This document shows positions 17,704-26,259 of a stretch of 64,000 bases of DNA, piece after piece. Within the stretch, counting starts at the first letter, position 1. Every line of letters begins with the position of its first letter. Source of the stretch: Polynucleobacter sp. AP-Sving-400A-A2 (GTDB taxonomy: Bacteria > Pseudomonadota > Gammaproteobacteria > Burkholderiales > Burkholderiaceae); contig NZ_CP061312.1 in assembly GCF_018688155.1 (NCBI RefSeq), forward strand, positions 1,178,001-1,242,000. The letters run 5' to 3'. Both the position numbers and the translations under genes were made by a program. Below the pieces are notes generated by a model. It did no database searches. It was not told where the DNA came from and saw only the letters and a program-made list of their open reading frames with translations.

Positions 17704-17928
17704 ATGGAACTTAAAGTCAAACTCAGCGCACGCAATACTCTTAGCGGAAAAGTAGTTGAACTCAAAATGGGTCAAACTACCTCCCACGTTAAATTAGATA
17801 TCGGTGCTGGCCATATTGTCACCGCGTCCATTACCAATGAGGCAGTTGACGAGTTAAATCTCAAGGTTGGAGATCAGGCTTGGGCGGTCATTAAAGCCTC
17901 TGATGTCATGATTGCTAAAGACGCTTAA
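17704..17928 (+). CDS. Molybdenum-pterin/oxyanion-binding Mop (molbindin, TOBE domain)
   Basis: 74 residues, the length of a single Mop/TOBE domain (MELKVKLSARNTLSGKVVEL, later VTASITNEAVDEL and VGDQAWAVIKASDVMIAKD). Mop proteins assemble as hexamers in the cytoplasm and store or buffer molybdate or tungstate. It lies eight bases after the second binding-protein gene with a good AGGAGA site, so it is in the same operon. This supports Mo/W as the ion handled by the locus. Confidence 0.93.
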   Translation: MELKVKLSARNTLSGKVVELKMGQTTSHVKLDIGAGHIVTASITNEAVDELNLKVGDQAWAVIKASDVMIAKDA

Positions 17929-17945
17929 GTGATTAGCTGGTATGC

Positions 17946-17972
17946 AAAAGGCCCGCAATGCGGGCCTTTTTT
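17946..17972. terminator. Bidirectional terminator after the Mop gene
   Basis: GGCCCGC (17950-17956) pairs with GCGGGCC (17960-17966) across an AAT loop, with AAAA before and TTTTTT after. It ends the oxyanion operon and may also end the converging minus-strand gene. Confidence 0.9.
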
Positions 17973-18014
17973 AGGACATCAGCACTAAGTCATGCTGAAT
18001 ACATTATTGAATGC

Positions 18015-18596
18015 TTACTTCTTCGGTGTTACAAAGCCAATTGCTGTGTCGTCAACGAACTCAACCAATACGTCATCACCAGCCTTGAATTTCTCAAGAC
18101 CTAAAACGCTTGGATCCACTTTCACTTTTTGCTTCTCGCCTGATGGCAATGTGAATGTCACAACACGGGTTTTTGCATCGATCGTAGTAATTTTGACGGT
18201 TGCATAAACAGTATCCGTAGTCTCTTCAAATGGCTTAGCTGAACCTTTGCCAGCGATCACAACAGAACGAACGCCTGAAACACCGGGTTTTGCATCTTTA
18301 GGGGCAGCAACTAAACCAACCGCAATCGCTTGAGCGTGCTCAACTACAAACAGATCACCCTTCTTCACTTTATCCAAATCATTGACTTGCTTGGATACGT
18401 TCATTTGAGCTAAGTTACCGTTAGCGTCCTTAAGAACTACGATGCGCTTCTTTACATCGACTGAATCAACAGTAGCAGTCAATACAACTGCTTCGGCTGC
18501 CAAAGGCAACATTTTTGCTGGTGCCTGAGCAAATACTGAGCCTACAACAACTAAACCGAGTGAGGCAACTAATGTAGCTAGTAAAGATTTCTTCAA
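18015..18596 (-). CDS. Exported protein with two similar beta-rich repeats, unknown function
   Basis: 193 residues from TTG 18596, chosen because AGGAGT lies five bases upstream; the frame extends to 18650 without such a site. A signal peptide ends in VFAQAP. The mature part has two related modules: TATVDSVDVKKRIVVLKDANG and ATVKITTIDAKTRVVTFTLPSG, each followed by VKKGDLFVVEHA or FKAGDDVLVEFVDD and an ending of the form IAVGLV or AIGFVT. The pattern suggests a duplicated small beta domain. No known function is recognised. Confidence 0.75.
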   Translation of the reverse strand: MKKSLLATLVASLGLVVVGSVFAQAPAKMLPLAAEAVVLTATVDSVDVKKRIVVLKDANGNLAQMNVSKQVNDLDKVKKGDLFVVEHAQAIAVGLVAAPKDAKPGVSGVRSVVIAGKGSAKPFEETTDTVYATVKITTIDAKTRVVTFTLPSGEKQKVKVDPSVLGLEKFKAGDDVLVEFVDDTAIGFVTPKK

Positions 18597-18739
18597 AATA
18601 ACTCCTAGATAAATGTTTTTGAGGGGGCAAGGCCAGGCAAAGCTTCTCATTCATTCTAACCATGAAATGAGTAAATTTTAAGTCTTAGAGCTAATATTTA
18701 AACCTTAAATAGAAGCAATTTGCTACATTAGAAGCCTTT

Positions 18740-19195
18740 ATGACTCATTCGCAGATCCCTATCGTTATCCTGATTAAAGCTTGGCAAGATGCCAGGCTAG
18801 ATGCTTACTCCGTTCGAAAGCGAGTCTTTATCGATGAACAAGGCGTTCCAGAAGAGATGGAGATAGATGAATTCGATCTCAATGCGAAGCATGCACTTGC
18901 CTATGCAGACTCAGAATGCAACGGTACAGCTCGCCTTGTTACCCTAACTGGGAGTGTTGGAAGCATTGGAAGAATTGGACGTATGGCGGTATTACCAAAG
19001 CATCGAGGGCACGGCGTTGGTAAACAACTACTGGGAGCTTTACTAAAAGCATGTCAATCTCAGGGTATTAAACAAATAGAGCTTCACGCCCAAGTAACAG
19101 TGATCTCGTTTTACGAGCAATTTGGATTTATTGCCCAAGGTGATGTGTATGACGAAGCAGGCATCCCACATCGCGATATGATTCTACGTATCTAA
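18740..19195 (+). CDS. GNAT family N-acetyltransferase
   Basis: 151 residues with the GNAT fold. The N-terminal RKRVFIDEQGVPEEMEIDEFD is typical of the ElaA-like/PhnO-side group, and the acetyl-CoA-binding motif A reads RMAVLPKHRGHGVGKQLL near residues 81-98. ELHAQ and FYEQFGF close the fold. It transfers an acetyl group to an amine of unknown identity. It starts a run of three plus-strand genes (thioesterase and thiol dioxygenase follow closely). Confidence 0.88.
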   Translation: MTHSQIPIVILIKAWQDARLDAYSVRKRVFIDEQGVPEEMEIDEFDLNAKHALAYADSECNGTARLVTLTGSVGSIGRIGRMAVLPKHRGHGVGKQLLGALLKACQSQGIKQIELHAQVTVISFYEQFGFIAQGDVYDEAGIPHRDMILRI

Positions 19196-19205
19196 CAGCA
19201 TTGAA

Positions 19206-19631
19206 ATGATCATGACTCAGACTAATCATCCACCTTTCCTTTTTCGCGTTTGCTATTCTGATACCGATGCAGCAGGCTTTGTGTATCACGCCCGCTATCT
19301 AGAGATCTTTGAGCGCAGTCGCTCAGAATGGCTTCAGCAAAGAGGTTTAAGCCCAACAAAATTGATAAATGAGTTTGGCATTCTTCTGCCTGTTCGAGAA
19401 CTCACGATGAACTTTCATAGGCCAGGACGCTTGGATGATCTTTTAAGCATTGATCAGGTCATTGAACATCGTGGTCGCACTCAAATTGCAGTCAAGCAAA
19501 CTGCGCAGCGAATTGTTGTAGGTAGCGAGCCAGAGCTGATTGTCAGCGCCGTTCTTCATATTGTTTGCGTTGATACCACCTCCCTTAAGCCCAAGGGCCT
19601 TCCCGATTGGCTGTTTGCAGCCGATCAATAA
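19206..19631 (+). CDS. Acyl-CoA thioesterase, YbgC/4-hydroxybenzoyl-CoA type
   Basis: 141 residues with the hot-dog fold signature YSDTDAAGFVYHARYLEIFERSR near 17-39, where the Asp is the catalytic acid of the YbgC/4HBT group. It hydrolyses short-chain or aromatic acyl-CoA esters in the cytoplasm. In E. coli ybgC is in the tol-pal operon, but there are no tol genes here, so the substrate is open. It lies ten bases after the acetyltransferase gene. Confidence 0.88.
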   Translation: MIMTQTNHPPFLFRVCYSDTDAAGFVYHARYLEIFERSRSEWLQQRGLSPTKLINEFGILLPVRELTMNFHRPGRLDDLLSIDQVIEHRGRTQIAVKQTAQRIVVGSEPELIVSAVLHIVCVDTTSLKPKGLPDWLFAADQ

Positions 19632-19652
19632 GATCTCAATTGAGGAGCATGT

Positions 19653-20234
19653 ATGCAAGATGGAAAATTACTGAGTTTTGTGAAAGGCCTCGCGACATTA
19701 CTGGAGACCAATCCGAATGAAGAGATCATTTTCTCCAAAGGTAAAAAACTCTTAGAAAACTTAATCCAGTCTGATGACTGGCTGCCAGAGGAATTTTGTA
19801 AACCACATCCACAGTATTACCAGCAATACTTGCTGTACGCAGATCCATTAGATCGCTTTTCAGTAGTGAGCTTTGTATGGGGTCCTGGTCAAAAGACACC
19901 GCTGCATAACCATACCGTCTGGGGAATGATTGGCCAGTTACGCGGGCAAGAACGTAGTGCCGACTATTACCGCCAGTCTGATGGCAGTTATCAAGCGGAT
20001 AAGTCTTTTATTTGCGAGCCAGGTCAAGTGGCCACTGTATCCCCTAATACACATGACATCCATGTAGTCGAGAACGCATTGAGTGACCAAACTTCCATCA
20101 GCATCCATGTTTATGGTGGAAACATTGGCCGTATCGAACGCGCTGTGTTTGATCCCGTTACAGGTTCAGAGAAATTATTTATCTCGGGATATGCCAATTC
20201 TGTAACACCAAACCTTTGGAATGCTGTCAGATAG
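19653..20234 (+). CDS. Thiol dioxygenase (cysteine or 3-mercaptopropionate dioxygenase)
   Basis: A 193-residue cupin. The iron ligands are in PLHNHTVWG (His85, His87) and THDIH (His134), with the substrate-carboxylate arginine probably in DPLDRFSV. It oxidises a thiol such as cysteine or 3-mercaptopropionate to the sulfinate with O2. Bacterial members prefer either substrate, and the sequence alone does not settle which. ATG 19653 has GAGGAG upstream. A multi-domain rhodanese is encoded 3.2 kb downstream, consistent with a sulfur-handling neighbourhood. Confidence 0.88.
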   Translation: MQDGKLLSFVKGLATLLETNPNEEIIFSKGKKLLENLIQSDDWLPEEFCKPHPQYYQQYLLYADPLDRFSVVSFVWGPGQKTPLHNHTVWGMIGQLRGQERSADYYRQSDGSYQADKSFICEPGQVATVSPNTHDIHVVENALSDQTSISIHVYGGNIGRIERAVFDPVTGSEKLFISGYANSVTPNLWNAVR

Positions 20235-20338
20235 CTTAAAATAGCGATTCTTTCTGCAAACACTGCAAGTGTGGCAGCTCACCCCATTGGCCGGGATAGT
20301 CGTTTAATTGAATACGGGCCAATATTTAATTGGCTCCT

Positions 20339-21628
20339 ATGTTATTTACAGATCTTGGTTTATCAGAACCCATTCTTCGCGCGATTAGCGAAGAAGGTTA
20401 TACCAGCCCTACCCCCATTCAAGCAAAATCGATCCCCGCTGTATTAAAGGGTGGTGATTTACTAGCCGCTGCTCAAACCGGTACCGGTAAAACTGCCGGC
20501 TTTACCCTACCGATTCTGCAGCGCTTAAGCAGTACAGCTCAGACTGGTGGCAAGCGTCAATTACGTGTCTTGATTTTGACCCCCACCCGCGAACTCGCTG
20601 CGCAGGTTCAAGAATCCGTCGTGACTTATGGCAAATATACTGGCCTTAAATCGACTGTTATTTTTGGTGGGGTCGGCGCTAATCCCCAAATTAAAGCCAT
20701 TGCTGCAGGGCTTGATATCTTGGTAGCAACACCAGGTCGCCTGCTTGACCTCATGTCGCAGAACTGCGTCTCACTCGCTCATATTGAAATTCTGGTTCTG
20801 GATGAAGCAGATCGCATGTTGGATATGGGCTTCTTGCGGGATATTAAAAAGATCCTTGCAGCATTGCCAAAACAACGACAGAACCTCCTATTTTCAGCGA
20901 CCTTCTCTACTGAGATTAAAGCCTTAGCGGATGGCTTACTGAATTCACCAGCATTAATTGAAGTAGCACGAAGTAATAGCACCAATGATGCTATTGCCCA
21001 ACTCATTCACCCGGTCGATAGAAACCAGAAACATCCTTTATTAGCACATCTGATTAAATCAAATCAGTGGCAGCAGGTCCTCGTATTTACTCGCACAAAA
21101 CATGGCGCGAATAAATTAGTGACTCAGCTTGAAAAAGATGGCATCACCGCTATGGCGATTCATGGCAATAAGAGTCAAAGTGCTCGCACCAAAGCTTTAG
21201 CAGAATTTAAGGATGGCAAAATCACTGTTCTAGTAGCTACTGATATTGCTGCGCGCGGTATTGACATTGATCAACTACCCCACGTTGTGAACTACGATCT
21301 ACCAAACGTCTCTGAGGATTATGTTCACCGCATTGGTAGAACTGGTAGAGCTGGCTCAAACGGAGTTGCGGTTTCTTTAGTCTGCGTTGACGAGCATGAG
21401 ATGCTTCGAGATATTGAAAAACTCATCAAGCAAAAGCTACCGCAAGAGGTCATTGCTGGATTTGAGCCAGATCCAAACGCTGTAGCACAACCAATTCAAT
21501 TGAGAAGTCAGCAACACCAGCAATCCAGAAAACCTCGACCGGGAAATGCTGGCGGTGGCAATGGTAAGGGCGGAGCAAAGCCTGCAGCCAAACGCAGTAG
21601 CCCGCCCAAACGCAGCTTTAATCGATAA
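20339..21628 (+). CDS. rhlE: DEAD-box RNA helicase, RhlE type
   Basis: About 429 residues. All core motifs appear in order: Q motif (GYTSPTPIQ), motif I AQTGTGKT, Ia [29 protein letters not shown] and [10 protein letters not shown]. The C-terminal tail is basic and Gly/Pro-rich with no dsRBD, as in RhlE. These remodel rRNA and mRNA structure during ribosome assembly and in the cold. The frame opens at TTG 20330, but ATG 20339 is the likelier start; neither has a clear ribosome-binding site. Confidence 0.93.
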   Translation: MLFTDLGLSEPILRAISEEGYTSPTPIQAKSIPAVLKGGDLLAAAQTGTGKTAGFTLPILQRLSSTAQTGGKRQLRVLILTPTRELAAQVQESVVTYGKYTGLKSTVIFGGVGANPQIKAIAAGLDILVATPGRLLDLMSQNCVSLAHIEILVLDEADRMLDMGFLRDIKKILAALPKQRQNLLFSATFSTEIKALADGLLNSPALIEVARSNSTNDAIAQLIHPVDRNQKHPLLAHLIKSNQWQQVLVFTRTKHGANKLVTQLEKDGITAMAIHGNKSQSARTKALAEFKDGKITVLVATDIAARGIDIDQLPHVVNYDLPNVSEDYVHRIGRTGRAGSNGVAVSLVCVDEHEMLRDIEKLIKQKLPQEVIAGFEPDPNAVAQPIQLRSQQHQQSRKPRPGNAGGGNGKGGAKPAAKRSSPPKRSFNR

Positions 21629-21637
21629 ATGTAGAGT

Positions 21638-21671
21638 TTGAGATGGGCTGCATCGAAAAGCCCGCTCTCAA
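21638..21671. terminator. Hairpin between rhlE and the converging dehydrogenase gene
   Basis: TTGAGA/TCTCAA and GGGCT/AGCCC form a two-part stem. It overlaps the stop codon of the minus-strand gene. It lacks a good T run, so termination activity is uncertain. Confidence 0.4.
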
Positions 21672-22549
21672 TCTAGCTTTAGATTAAATATGCTAGAAAA
21701 GTCGAGCTGCCCATTGCCGGCTTTACTGTGGACTTCGTAGAGTCTACGGGATAACTCTCCAAGCGGAACGCTCGCATCTAAATCATTTGCATTCTCAGTG
21801 GCTAAGCTTAGGTCTTTCAGCATCAGATCTACGCCAAAGCCACCCGCATAGCCTTTTGAGGATGGCACGTTCTCCATTACTCCAGGACAAGGGTTGTAGA
21901 GCTCTAATGCCCAGTTACGCCCAGAGCTCTTAGACATGATGTCGGAGAGTACCTTCGGGTCCATGCCATTAGCAATGCCTAGGCGCAATGCCTCACTTGT
22001 GCCGAGCATTTGGATGCCTAAGAGCATGTTGTTGCAGACCTTCACGGTTTGGCCACTACCGCTGGCACCTGCATGAAAGATATTCTTACCCATCTTCTCT
22101 AGCAATGGTCGAGCTCGGTCAACATCAACGCCATCTCCACCCACCATAAAGGTTAAGGTCGCAGCCTGCGCACCGGCCGTTCCTCCGGATACGGGCGCAT
22201 CAATCATGGCAAAGCCCTTGGCTTTTGCTTGGGCAGCCACCGCCTGCGATACCTTGGGAGAAATCGTGGAGCAGTCGATTAATAAGGTCTTGGGATTAGC
22301 CGCAGCAAGCAAGCCAGAATCGCCCAAGTACAAAGCCTCGATATGTCGTGAGGCCGGTAGCATGCTGATGATCACATCTGCATCAGTAACCACGTCAGAC
22401 GCACTGAGTGCAGGTACTCCTCCGCCAGCCTTAAACGCATCTAGTTGAGTTTGAACGAGATCAAATCCGTGGACCTGGTGACCTGCTTTAACTAAATTGA
22501 GGGCCATCGGCAGACCCATATTACCCAAACCTAAAAATGCGACTTTCAT
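21668..22549 (-). CDS. mmsB: 3-hydroxyisobutyrate dehydrogenase family
   Basis: 293 residues. An N-terminal Rossmann fold (GLGNMGLPMALNL, residues 7-19) is followed by the substrate motif DAPVSGGTAGA near 117-127 and catalytic lysine in GQTVKVCNN near 166-174. This matches MmsB, which oxidises 3-hydroxyisobutyrate to methylmalonate semialdehyde in valine breakdown with NAD+. Closely related tartronate semialdehyde reductases differ little, and no valine genes adjoin, so the substrate is probable but not certain. Confidence 0.85.
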   Translation of the reverse strand: MKVAFLGLGNMGLPMALNLVKAGHQVHGFDLVQTQLDAFKAGGGVPALSASDVVTDADVIISMLPASRHIEALYLGDSGLLAAANPKTLLIDCSTISPKVSQAVAAQAKAKGFAMIDAPVSGGTAGAQAATLTFMVGGDGVDVDRARPLLEKMGKNIFHAGASGSGQTVKVCNNMLLGIQMLGTSEALRLGIANGMDPKVLSDIMSKSSGRNWALELYNPCPGVMENVPSSKGYAGGFGVDLMLKDLSLATENANDLDASVPLGELSRRLYEVHSKAGNGQLDFSSIFNLKLD

Positions 22550-22633
22550 ATACGCCTCGTATGCAATAGTAAGTTTCTAATCTCTCACTATAGCTTGCTA
22601 CTACACTAGCTTGATCAATTTTTGGAGAATGAA

Positions 22634-22927
22634 ATGACTATTAAGGTAATTGGTCTTATTCAGCTAAATGATCTTGAGGCATTTGAGGAGTACCGGTCGC
22701 AAGTAGAAGATACAGTGAGCCTCTATCAGGGCAAGATCCTCTCTCGTGGATCGTTTAATACATTTTTATGGAATGAATTGCAATGTGATTCCTTTAGCGC
22801 CTTTGTAGAACTGGAGTTCCCAGATCTAGAGCATTCAGAATCCTGGGCCAATAGCCCTGAGTATCAAAACTTACTAGCGATTCGCAGTAAAGCGATGAAG
22901 CTCACTTTATTTTCTGTAAGCCTATAA
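22634..22927 (+). CDS. DUF1330 family protein
   Basis: 97 residues from ATG 22634, which has GGAGAAT in front; an upstream in-frame TTG at 22622 is part of that ribosome-binding site. The sequence has the ferredoxin-like dimeric alpha/beta barrel pattern of DUF1330: VIGLIQLNDLEAFEEYRSQV, GKILSRGSF, FPDLEHSESWANSPEYQNLL. No enzymatic role is established for the family. Divergent from the dehydrogenase gene, with which it has no clear link. Confidence 0.75.
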   Translation: MTIKVIGLIQLNDLEAFEEYRSQVEDTVSLYQGKILSRGSFNTFLWNELQCDSFSAFVELEFPDLEHSESWANSPEYQNLLAIRSKAMKLTLFSVSL

Positions 22928-22985
22928 AAAATAAAGCCCGGCTCCTTATGGGGGCCAGGCTGAATTCAATTTTAGTTAAGAAGAG

Positions 22986-23174
22986 TTACTTCTTAGCTTC
23001 CATAGCTTCTTTGGTAGCAGTAATTTCTTTACGACGCTCTTTGCATGCACCAGCAATTTCTTGCAAAGCTTTACGGGCACGAGCAGCGGATGCCTTGACA
23101 CCCTTTTCAATAAACTTTTCGTTTTCTGCTTTGTAAGTTTCAAATGCAGCCAACAATGTATCGTGTTGTGACAT
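22986..23174 (-). CDS. Small basic helical protein resembling the histone H1-like Hc1 core
   Basis: 62 residues from ATG 23174 (AGGA upstream); the frame opens further up without a start signal. It is almost all helix and rich in Lys, Glu, Ala and Arg. The stretch FIEKGVKASAARARKALQEI followed by RRKEI resembles the N-terminal domain of chlamydial Hc1 (EKG-x-K, A-x2-R-x-R, RKE-x-I). It lacks the Lys-rich tail of Hc1. A nucleoid-binding role is an inference; the gene itself looks real by its ribosome-binding site and clean start. Confidence 0.65.
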   Translation of the reverse strand: MSQHDTLLAAFETYKAENEKFIEKGVKASAARARKALQEIAGACKERRKEITATKEAMEAKK

Positions 23175-23311
23175 CCTGTCTCCTAGATCTTTAATAAAAG
23201 TTTGAGTACTAAGCTCGGAAATAGTATATCCCCATAAAAAGCAGGGAATTACAGGTCTAGCCCTAGGGATAACTCTTATATTGCCCAAATCCACCAAAAT
23301 AAGAAAAATAC

Positions 23312-23341
23312 CCTATTTATGGCCTATCGCCTTAAATAGGC
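23312..23341. repeat. Inverted repeat upstream of the rhodanese gene
   Basis: CCTATTTA (23312-23319) and TAAATAGG (23333-23340) are perfect inverted copies; a second pair, GCCTAT/ATAGGC, nests partly within. It lies in the 270-base gap between the H1-like gene and the rhodanese gene. No other feature is apparent there. It could be an operator or an mRNA leader hairpin. Confidence 0.4.
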
Positions 23342-23445
23342 AAGCCGACGCTTTCGGGGCGCTTTTAGTCCAATATCGTAAGTGAGAATTAGATATTTCA
23401 TTAGATGAATGCCTAAATTAACCACCCCAATCAATCCAGAAAAGA

Positions 23446-25044
23446 ATGATGTCCATCAAAAATCAAGACTATGCATTTGTACGCAATAAGCTCCTTAAAA
23501 AAGAGGAGATTGCACTACTAGATGTTCGCGAAGAAGATCCTCATGCACAAGAACATCCTTTATTTGCTGCCAATCTTCCCCTATCACGGATTGAGGTGGA
23601 CGCACTCAGTAAACTCCCTCGAAAAGATGTACCAATTGTCACGCTAGATGATGGCGAAGGGCTGGCGCAATTAGCAGCGGAAAGACTCTCCAAGCTTGGC
23701 TATGTAGATGTTTCAGTATTTAAAGGCGGCGTTACAGCATGGAAAGCTGATGGTGGAGAGGTGTTTAAAGACGTGAATGTTCCAAGCAAATCTTTTGGTG
23801 AATTTGTGGAGTCTAAGCGGCATACTCCCTCCCTATCAGCGCAGGAAGTAAAAAAGTTAATTGATGATAAGGAAGATGTGGTGGTGGTAGATGTACGTCG
23901 CTTTGATGAATATCAAACCATGAGTATTCCTACAGGCATTAGCGTCCCTGGTGCCGAGTTAGTTTTACGCCTGCCAGAATTAGCACCCAATCCTAAGACC
24001 AAGATCATCGTCAATTGCGCAGGAAGAACGCGCAGTATCATCGGCACGCAATCACTCATCAATGCCGGCATCCCAAATGAAGTCAATGCATTACGTAATG
24101 GCACCATTGGCTGGACCTTAGCCGGTCAGGAACTAGATAAAGGTCAAAGTCGTAAATTCATAGAGGTAAGCGAAAGTACTGCCGCCACAGCTGCTGAGCG
24201 TGCACTTAGCGTTGCTGATCGGGCCGGGGTAAAGCGAGTGAAGCTCGCTGATATCGAGCAATGGAAGTCTCAGGCTGAACGCACCACGTATTTTTTTGAT
24301 CCAAGAACCCCTGAAGAATATGAAGCCGGTCACCTACCTGGATTTCGGTCAACACCAGGCGGGCAATTAGTTCAAGAAACCGAAATGGTAGCACCTGTTC
24401 GTGGTGCACGCATCGTGCTATCTGATCCGGTCAGTGTAAGAGCAAATATGCCAGCTTCGTGGCTTGCGCAGATGGCTTGGGATGTCTATGTGATTGATGA
24501 CATCAAAGCAGGCGATCTGACGGAGAAAGGAGTCTGGATTGCACCTCAACCACAAACACCGCCTATTCAGATGGTGGATGCGAATACGGCTTCATCTTGG
24601 TTAAAAGAGGTTGCCAAGACAATTTGCATCGATCTGAGCACCCACGCTAATTATGTCAAAGGCCACATTCCTGGTAGTTGGTTTGCACTACGCTCTCAAT
24701 TTGCGAGCGCCTTGAAGAATCTTCCTGCAGGAAATCGCTATGTACTCACTAGCACTACGGGTGATTTAGCCGTATTTGCTGCTCAAGAAATTCAAGCGCT
24801 CATTCAATCTCTCACTCAGGCGCAAGTATTCGTATTGACTGGAGGCAATACAGCATGGATCAAGGCTGGCCTTGATATTGAAAAAGGCGCTACGCATTTA
24901 GCATCACCCCCAATGGATCGCTACAAGCGGCCATACGAGGGCACAAGCGTGGATCCCGCAGCGATGCAGGCCTACCTAGATTGGGAATTTGGTTTAGTCG
25001 AGCAGCTTGGTAAAGACGGAACTCATCACTTCTGGGTTCTATGA
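23446..25044 (+). CDS. Four-module rhodanese-like sulfurtransferase
   Basis: 532 residues forming four rhodanese modules, about 8-110, 130-232, 265-362 and 378-480, plus a C-terminal tail with DRYKRPYEG near 491. Only module 2 has a catalytic cysteine (NCAGRTRS, Cys191). The equivalent loops of modules 1, 3 and 4 read LDDGEG, SDPVSV and STTGDL. It therefore probably moves one sulfane sulfur, the other modules being structural or binding. The substrate is unknown. A small lipoprotein gene overlaps its stop by four bases. The nearby thiol dioxygenase supports a sulfur-oxidation role. Confidence 0.85.
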   Translation: MMSIKNQDYAFVRNKLLKKEEIALLDVREEDPHAQEHPLFAANLPLSRIEVDALSKLPRKDVPIVTLDDGEGLAQLAAERLSKLGYVDVSVFKGGVTAWKADGGEVFKDVNVPSKSFGEFVESKRHTPSLSAQEVKKLIDDKEDVVVVDVRRFDEYQTMSIPTGISVPGAELVLRLPELAPNPKTKIIVNCAGRTRSIIGTQSLINAGIPNEVNALRNGTIGWTLAGQELDKGQSRKFIEVSESTAATAAERALSVADRAGVKRVKLADIEQWKSQAERTTYFFDPRTPEEYEAGHLPGFRSTPGGQLVQETEMVAPVRGARIVLSDPVSVRANMPASWLAQMAWDVYVIDDIKAGDLTEKGVWIAPQPQTPPIQMVDANTASSWLKEVAKTICIDLSTHANYVKGHIPGSWFALRSQFASALKNLPAGNRYVLTSTTGDLAVFAAQEIQALIQSLTQAQVFVLTGGNTAWIKAGLDIEKGATHLASPPMDRYKRPYEGTSVDPAAMQAYLDWEFGLVEQLGKDGTHHFWVL

Positions 25045-25346
25045 AAATAGTGAATTGCAAAATGATCGCTCTACTGCTATTGGCTTTAGGGCTCTCAGCC
25101 TGTGGGCGAGAAACTTACACTACCTGGTCGTGTACAGATAGTGCCGGGAATAAATCTCCGATGATTCTGAAAAAAGCGCAGATGCAGTTTCAGGATCGTC
25201 AATACGAATACTGTGGAAGCCTTGGTTCACTGAGTTACTTTGATCTGAAATGTCCAAACCGAACACAGGACTCTAGCAATATTTTTACGACCAGCTCAGG
25301 CAAACTTGTCAGCAATACAAATGAATTTCAGTGCAATGAACTCTAA
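25041..25346 (+). CDS. Small cysteine-containing lipoprotein
   Basis: 101 residues with a lipobox LSAC (Cys21). The mature part has cysteines in WSCTDSAG, YEYCGS, LKCPN and near the end (QCNEL), possibly two disulfides. Its ATG overlaps the stop of the rhodanese gene (ATGA), so the two are translationally coupled. Function unknown. The coupling suggests, but does not show, a link to sulfur chemistry in the envelope. Confidence 0.7.
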   Translation: MKIVNCKMIALLLLALGLSACGRETYTTWSCTDSAGNKSPMILKKAQMQFQDRQYEYCGSLGSLSYFDLKCPNRTQDSSNIFTTSSGKLVSNTNEFQCNEL

Positions 25347-25572
25347 AGACCAAAATCCCCTCAGCCCCAAAAAGCTACTACTAACTAAATGGACGGCTGT
25401 GAAACCGTTACATAAGCGTAAGCACTTTTTAGTGAGCAAGGTCATTCTTCCGGAGTTGGCTGAGCAGGCGATTGAGTTCGTGGAGCTAGAGGCCGTCTTT
25501 GATCAGCATTCTCAAGTTATTCCTTGGCGTGAACTAAAAGATTCTGGGATCTGGCTTCAAGGCTGGATATAA
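25336..25572 (+). CDS. TIGR02450-type small Trp-rich protein
   Basis: About 78 residues from ATG 25336, overlapping the end of the lipoprotein gene by 11 bases. The core LSPKKLLLTKWTAVKP, KHFLVSKV and VIPWRELKDSGIWLQGW matches the TIGR02450 family of small Trp-containing proteins found in aquatic proteobacteria. No function is known. ATG 25321 is an alternative start in the same frame. It ends three-gene run from the rhodanese gene. Confidence 0.75.
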   Translation: MNSKDQNPLSPKKLLLTKWTAVKPLHKRKHFLVSKVILPELAEQAIEFVELEAVFDQHSQVIPWRELKDSGIWLQGWI

Positions 25573-25594
25573 AAAGCCACCCAATCAGGGTGGC
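25571..25594 (-). terminator. Rho-independent terminator for the phasin-like gene
   Basis: GCCACCC (25576-25582) pairs with GGGTGGC (25588-25594). Read on the minus strand it is followed by TTTTT, so it ends the phasin-like transcript. It lies in the convergent gap and may stop both transcripts. Confidence 0.8.
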
Positions 25595-25617
25595 CGCCAA
25601 TCTAGCCTAGTGTCTGG

Positions 25618-26145
25618 CTATTTAGAGGTCTTCTTTGAATCCGAAGATTTTCTCAGATGCTCATCGATATTTTTCTCAGCCGCATCAGCAACTTGATTCA
25701 CAATTTTACGACCCTCTTTAAACATCTTTTGCCCAGCAGTTGACATGTCATGAACCACCTTAGATAACTTGTCAGCATGTCCTGGCAATTTACCTTCAAC
25801 ATCCTCCAGCCAGGTCACCAAAGAGCTGCGAACTTTCTCTAAATGCTTTTCAGTTCCATCAGCCGCCTCATCGCCAATATCCTTAAGAACAGATTTCACT
25901 TTCTTTTGATAAACAGTCGCGCGTTTTGCGGCCTCCTTGGCAGCCAGATCCTGAAGCTCTTTGAGCTTAGCAAGATCATTTTTAGCGGCAGACTTAGCGC
26001 TCTCCATCGCATTTTTCATCCCCCACTGAATCTCTTCAAGGTGGTGGGCACTGAGATCTTTGGCGGCATCCAATAATTTATGGGAATAGGCAAATAGCTC
26101 CTTCGCCTTTTCTTGTTGCCAAGCTTGAATATCCTTGTGGTCCAT
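25618..26145 (-). CDS. Phasin-like helical protein
   Basis: 175 residues, nearly all amphipathic helix, rich in Ala, Lys and Glu, with no signal peptide. The composition and heptad-like pattern (AKSAAKNDLAKLKELQDLAA near 50-69) are those of phasins, which coat polyhydroxyalkanoate granules, and the C-terminus is Lys-rich. Assignment is by character rather than a strict motif, so a generic coiled-coil protein is possible. Monocistronic with its own terminator; a 3-hydroxybutyrate dehydrogenase elsewhere in the window is compatible with polymer storage. Confidence 0.6.
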   Translation of the reverse strand: MDHKDIQAWQQEKAKELFAYSHKLLDAAKDLSAHHLEEIQWGMKNAMESAKSAAKNDLAKLKELQDLAAKEAAKRATVYQKKVKSVLKDIGDEAADGTEKHLEKVRSSLVTWLEDVEGKLPGHADKLSKVVHDMSTAGQKMFKEGRKIVNQVADAAEKNIDEHLRKSSDSKKTSK

Positions 26146-26259
26146 TGCATCTCTCCTTGAGTTAAATAAACATTCTGATCAATTAAAAAGCACACTTCCA
26201 CTCTATACCCAAATCAGATTCTTGCCAATTCCCCACTGTCTTAGCATTAAAATTAGGGT

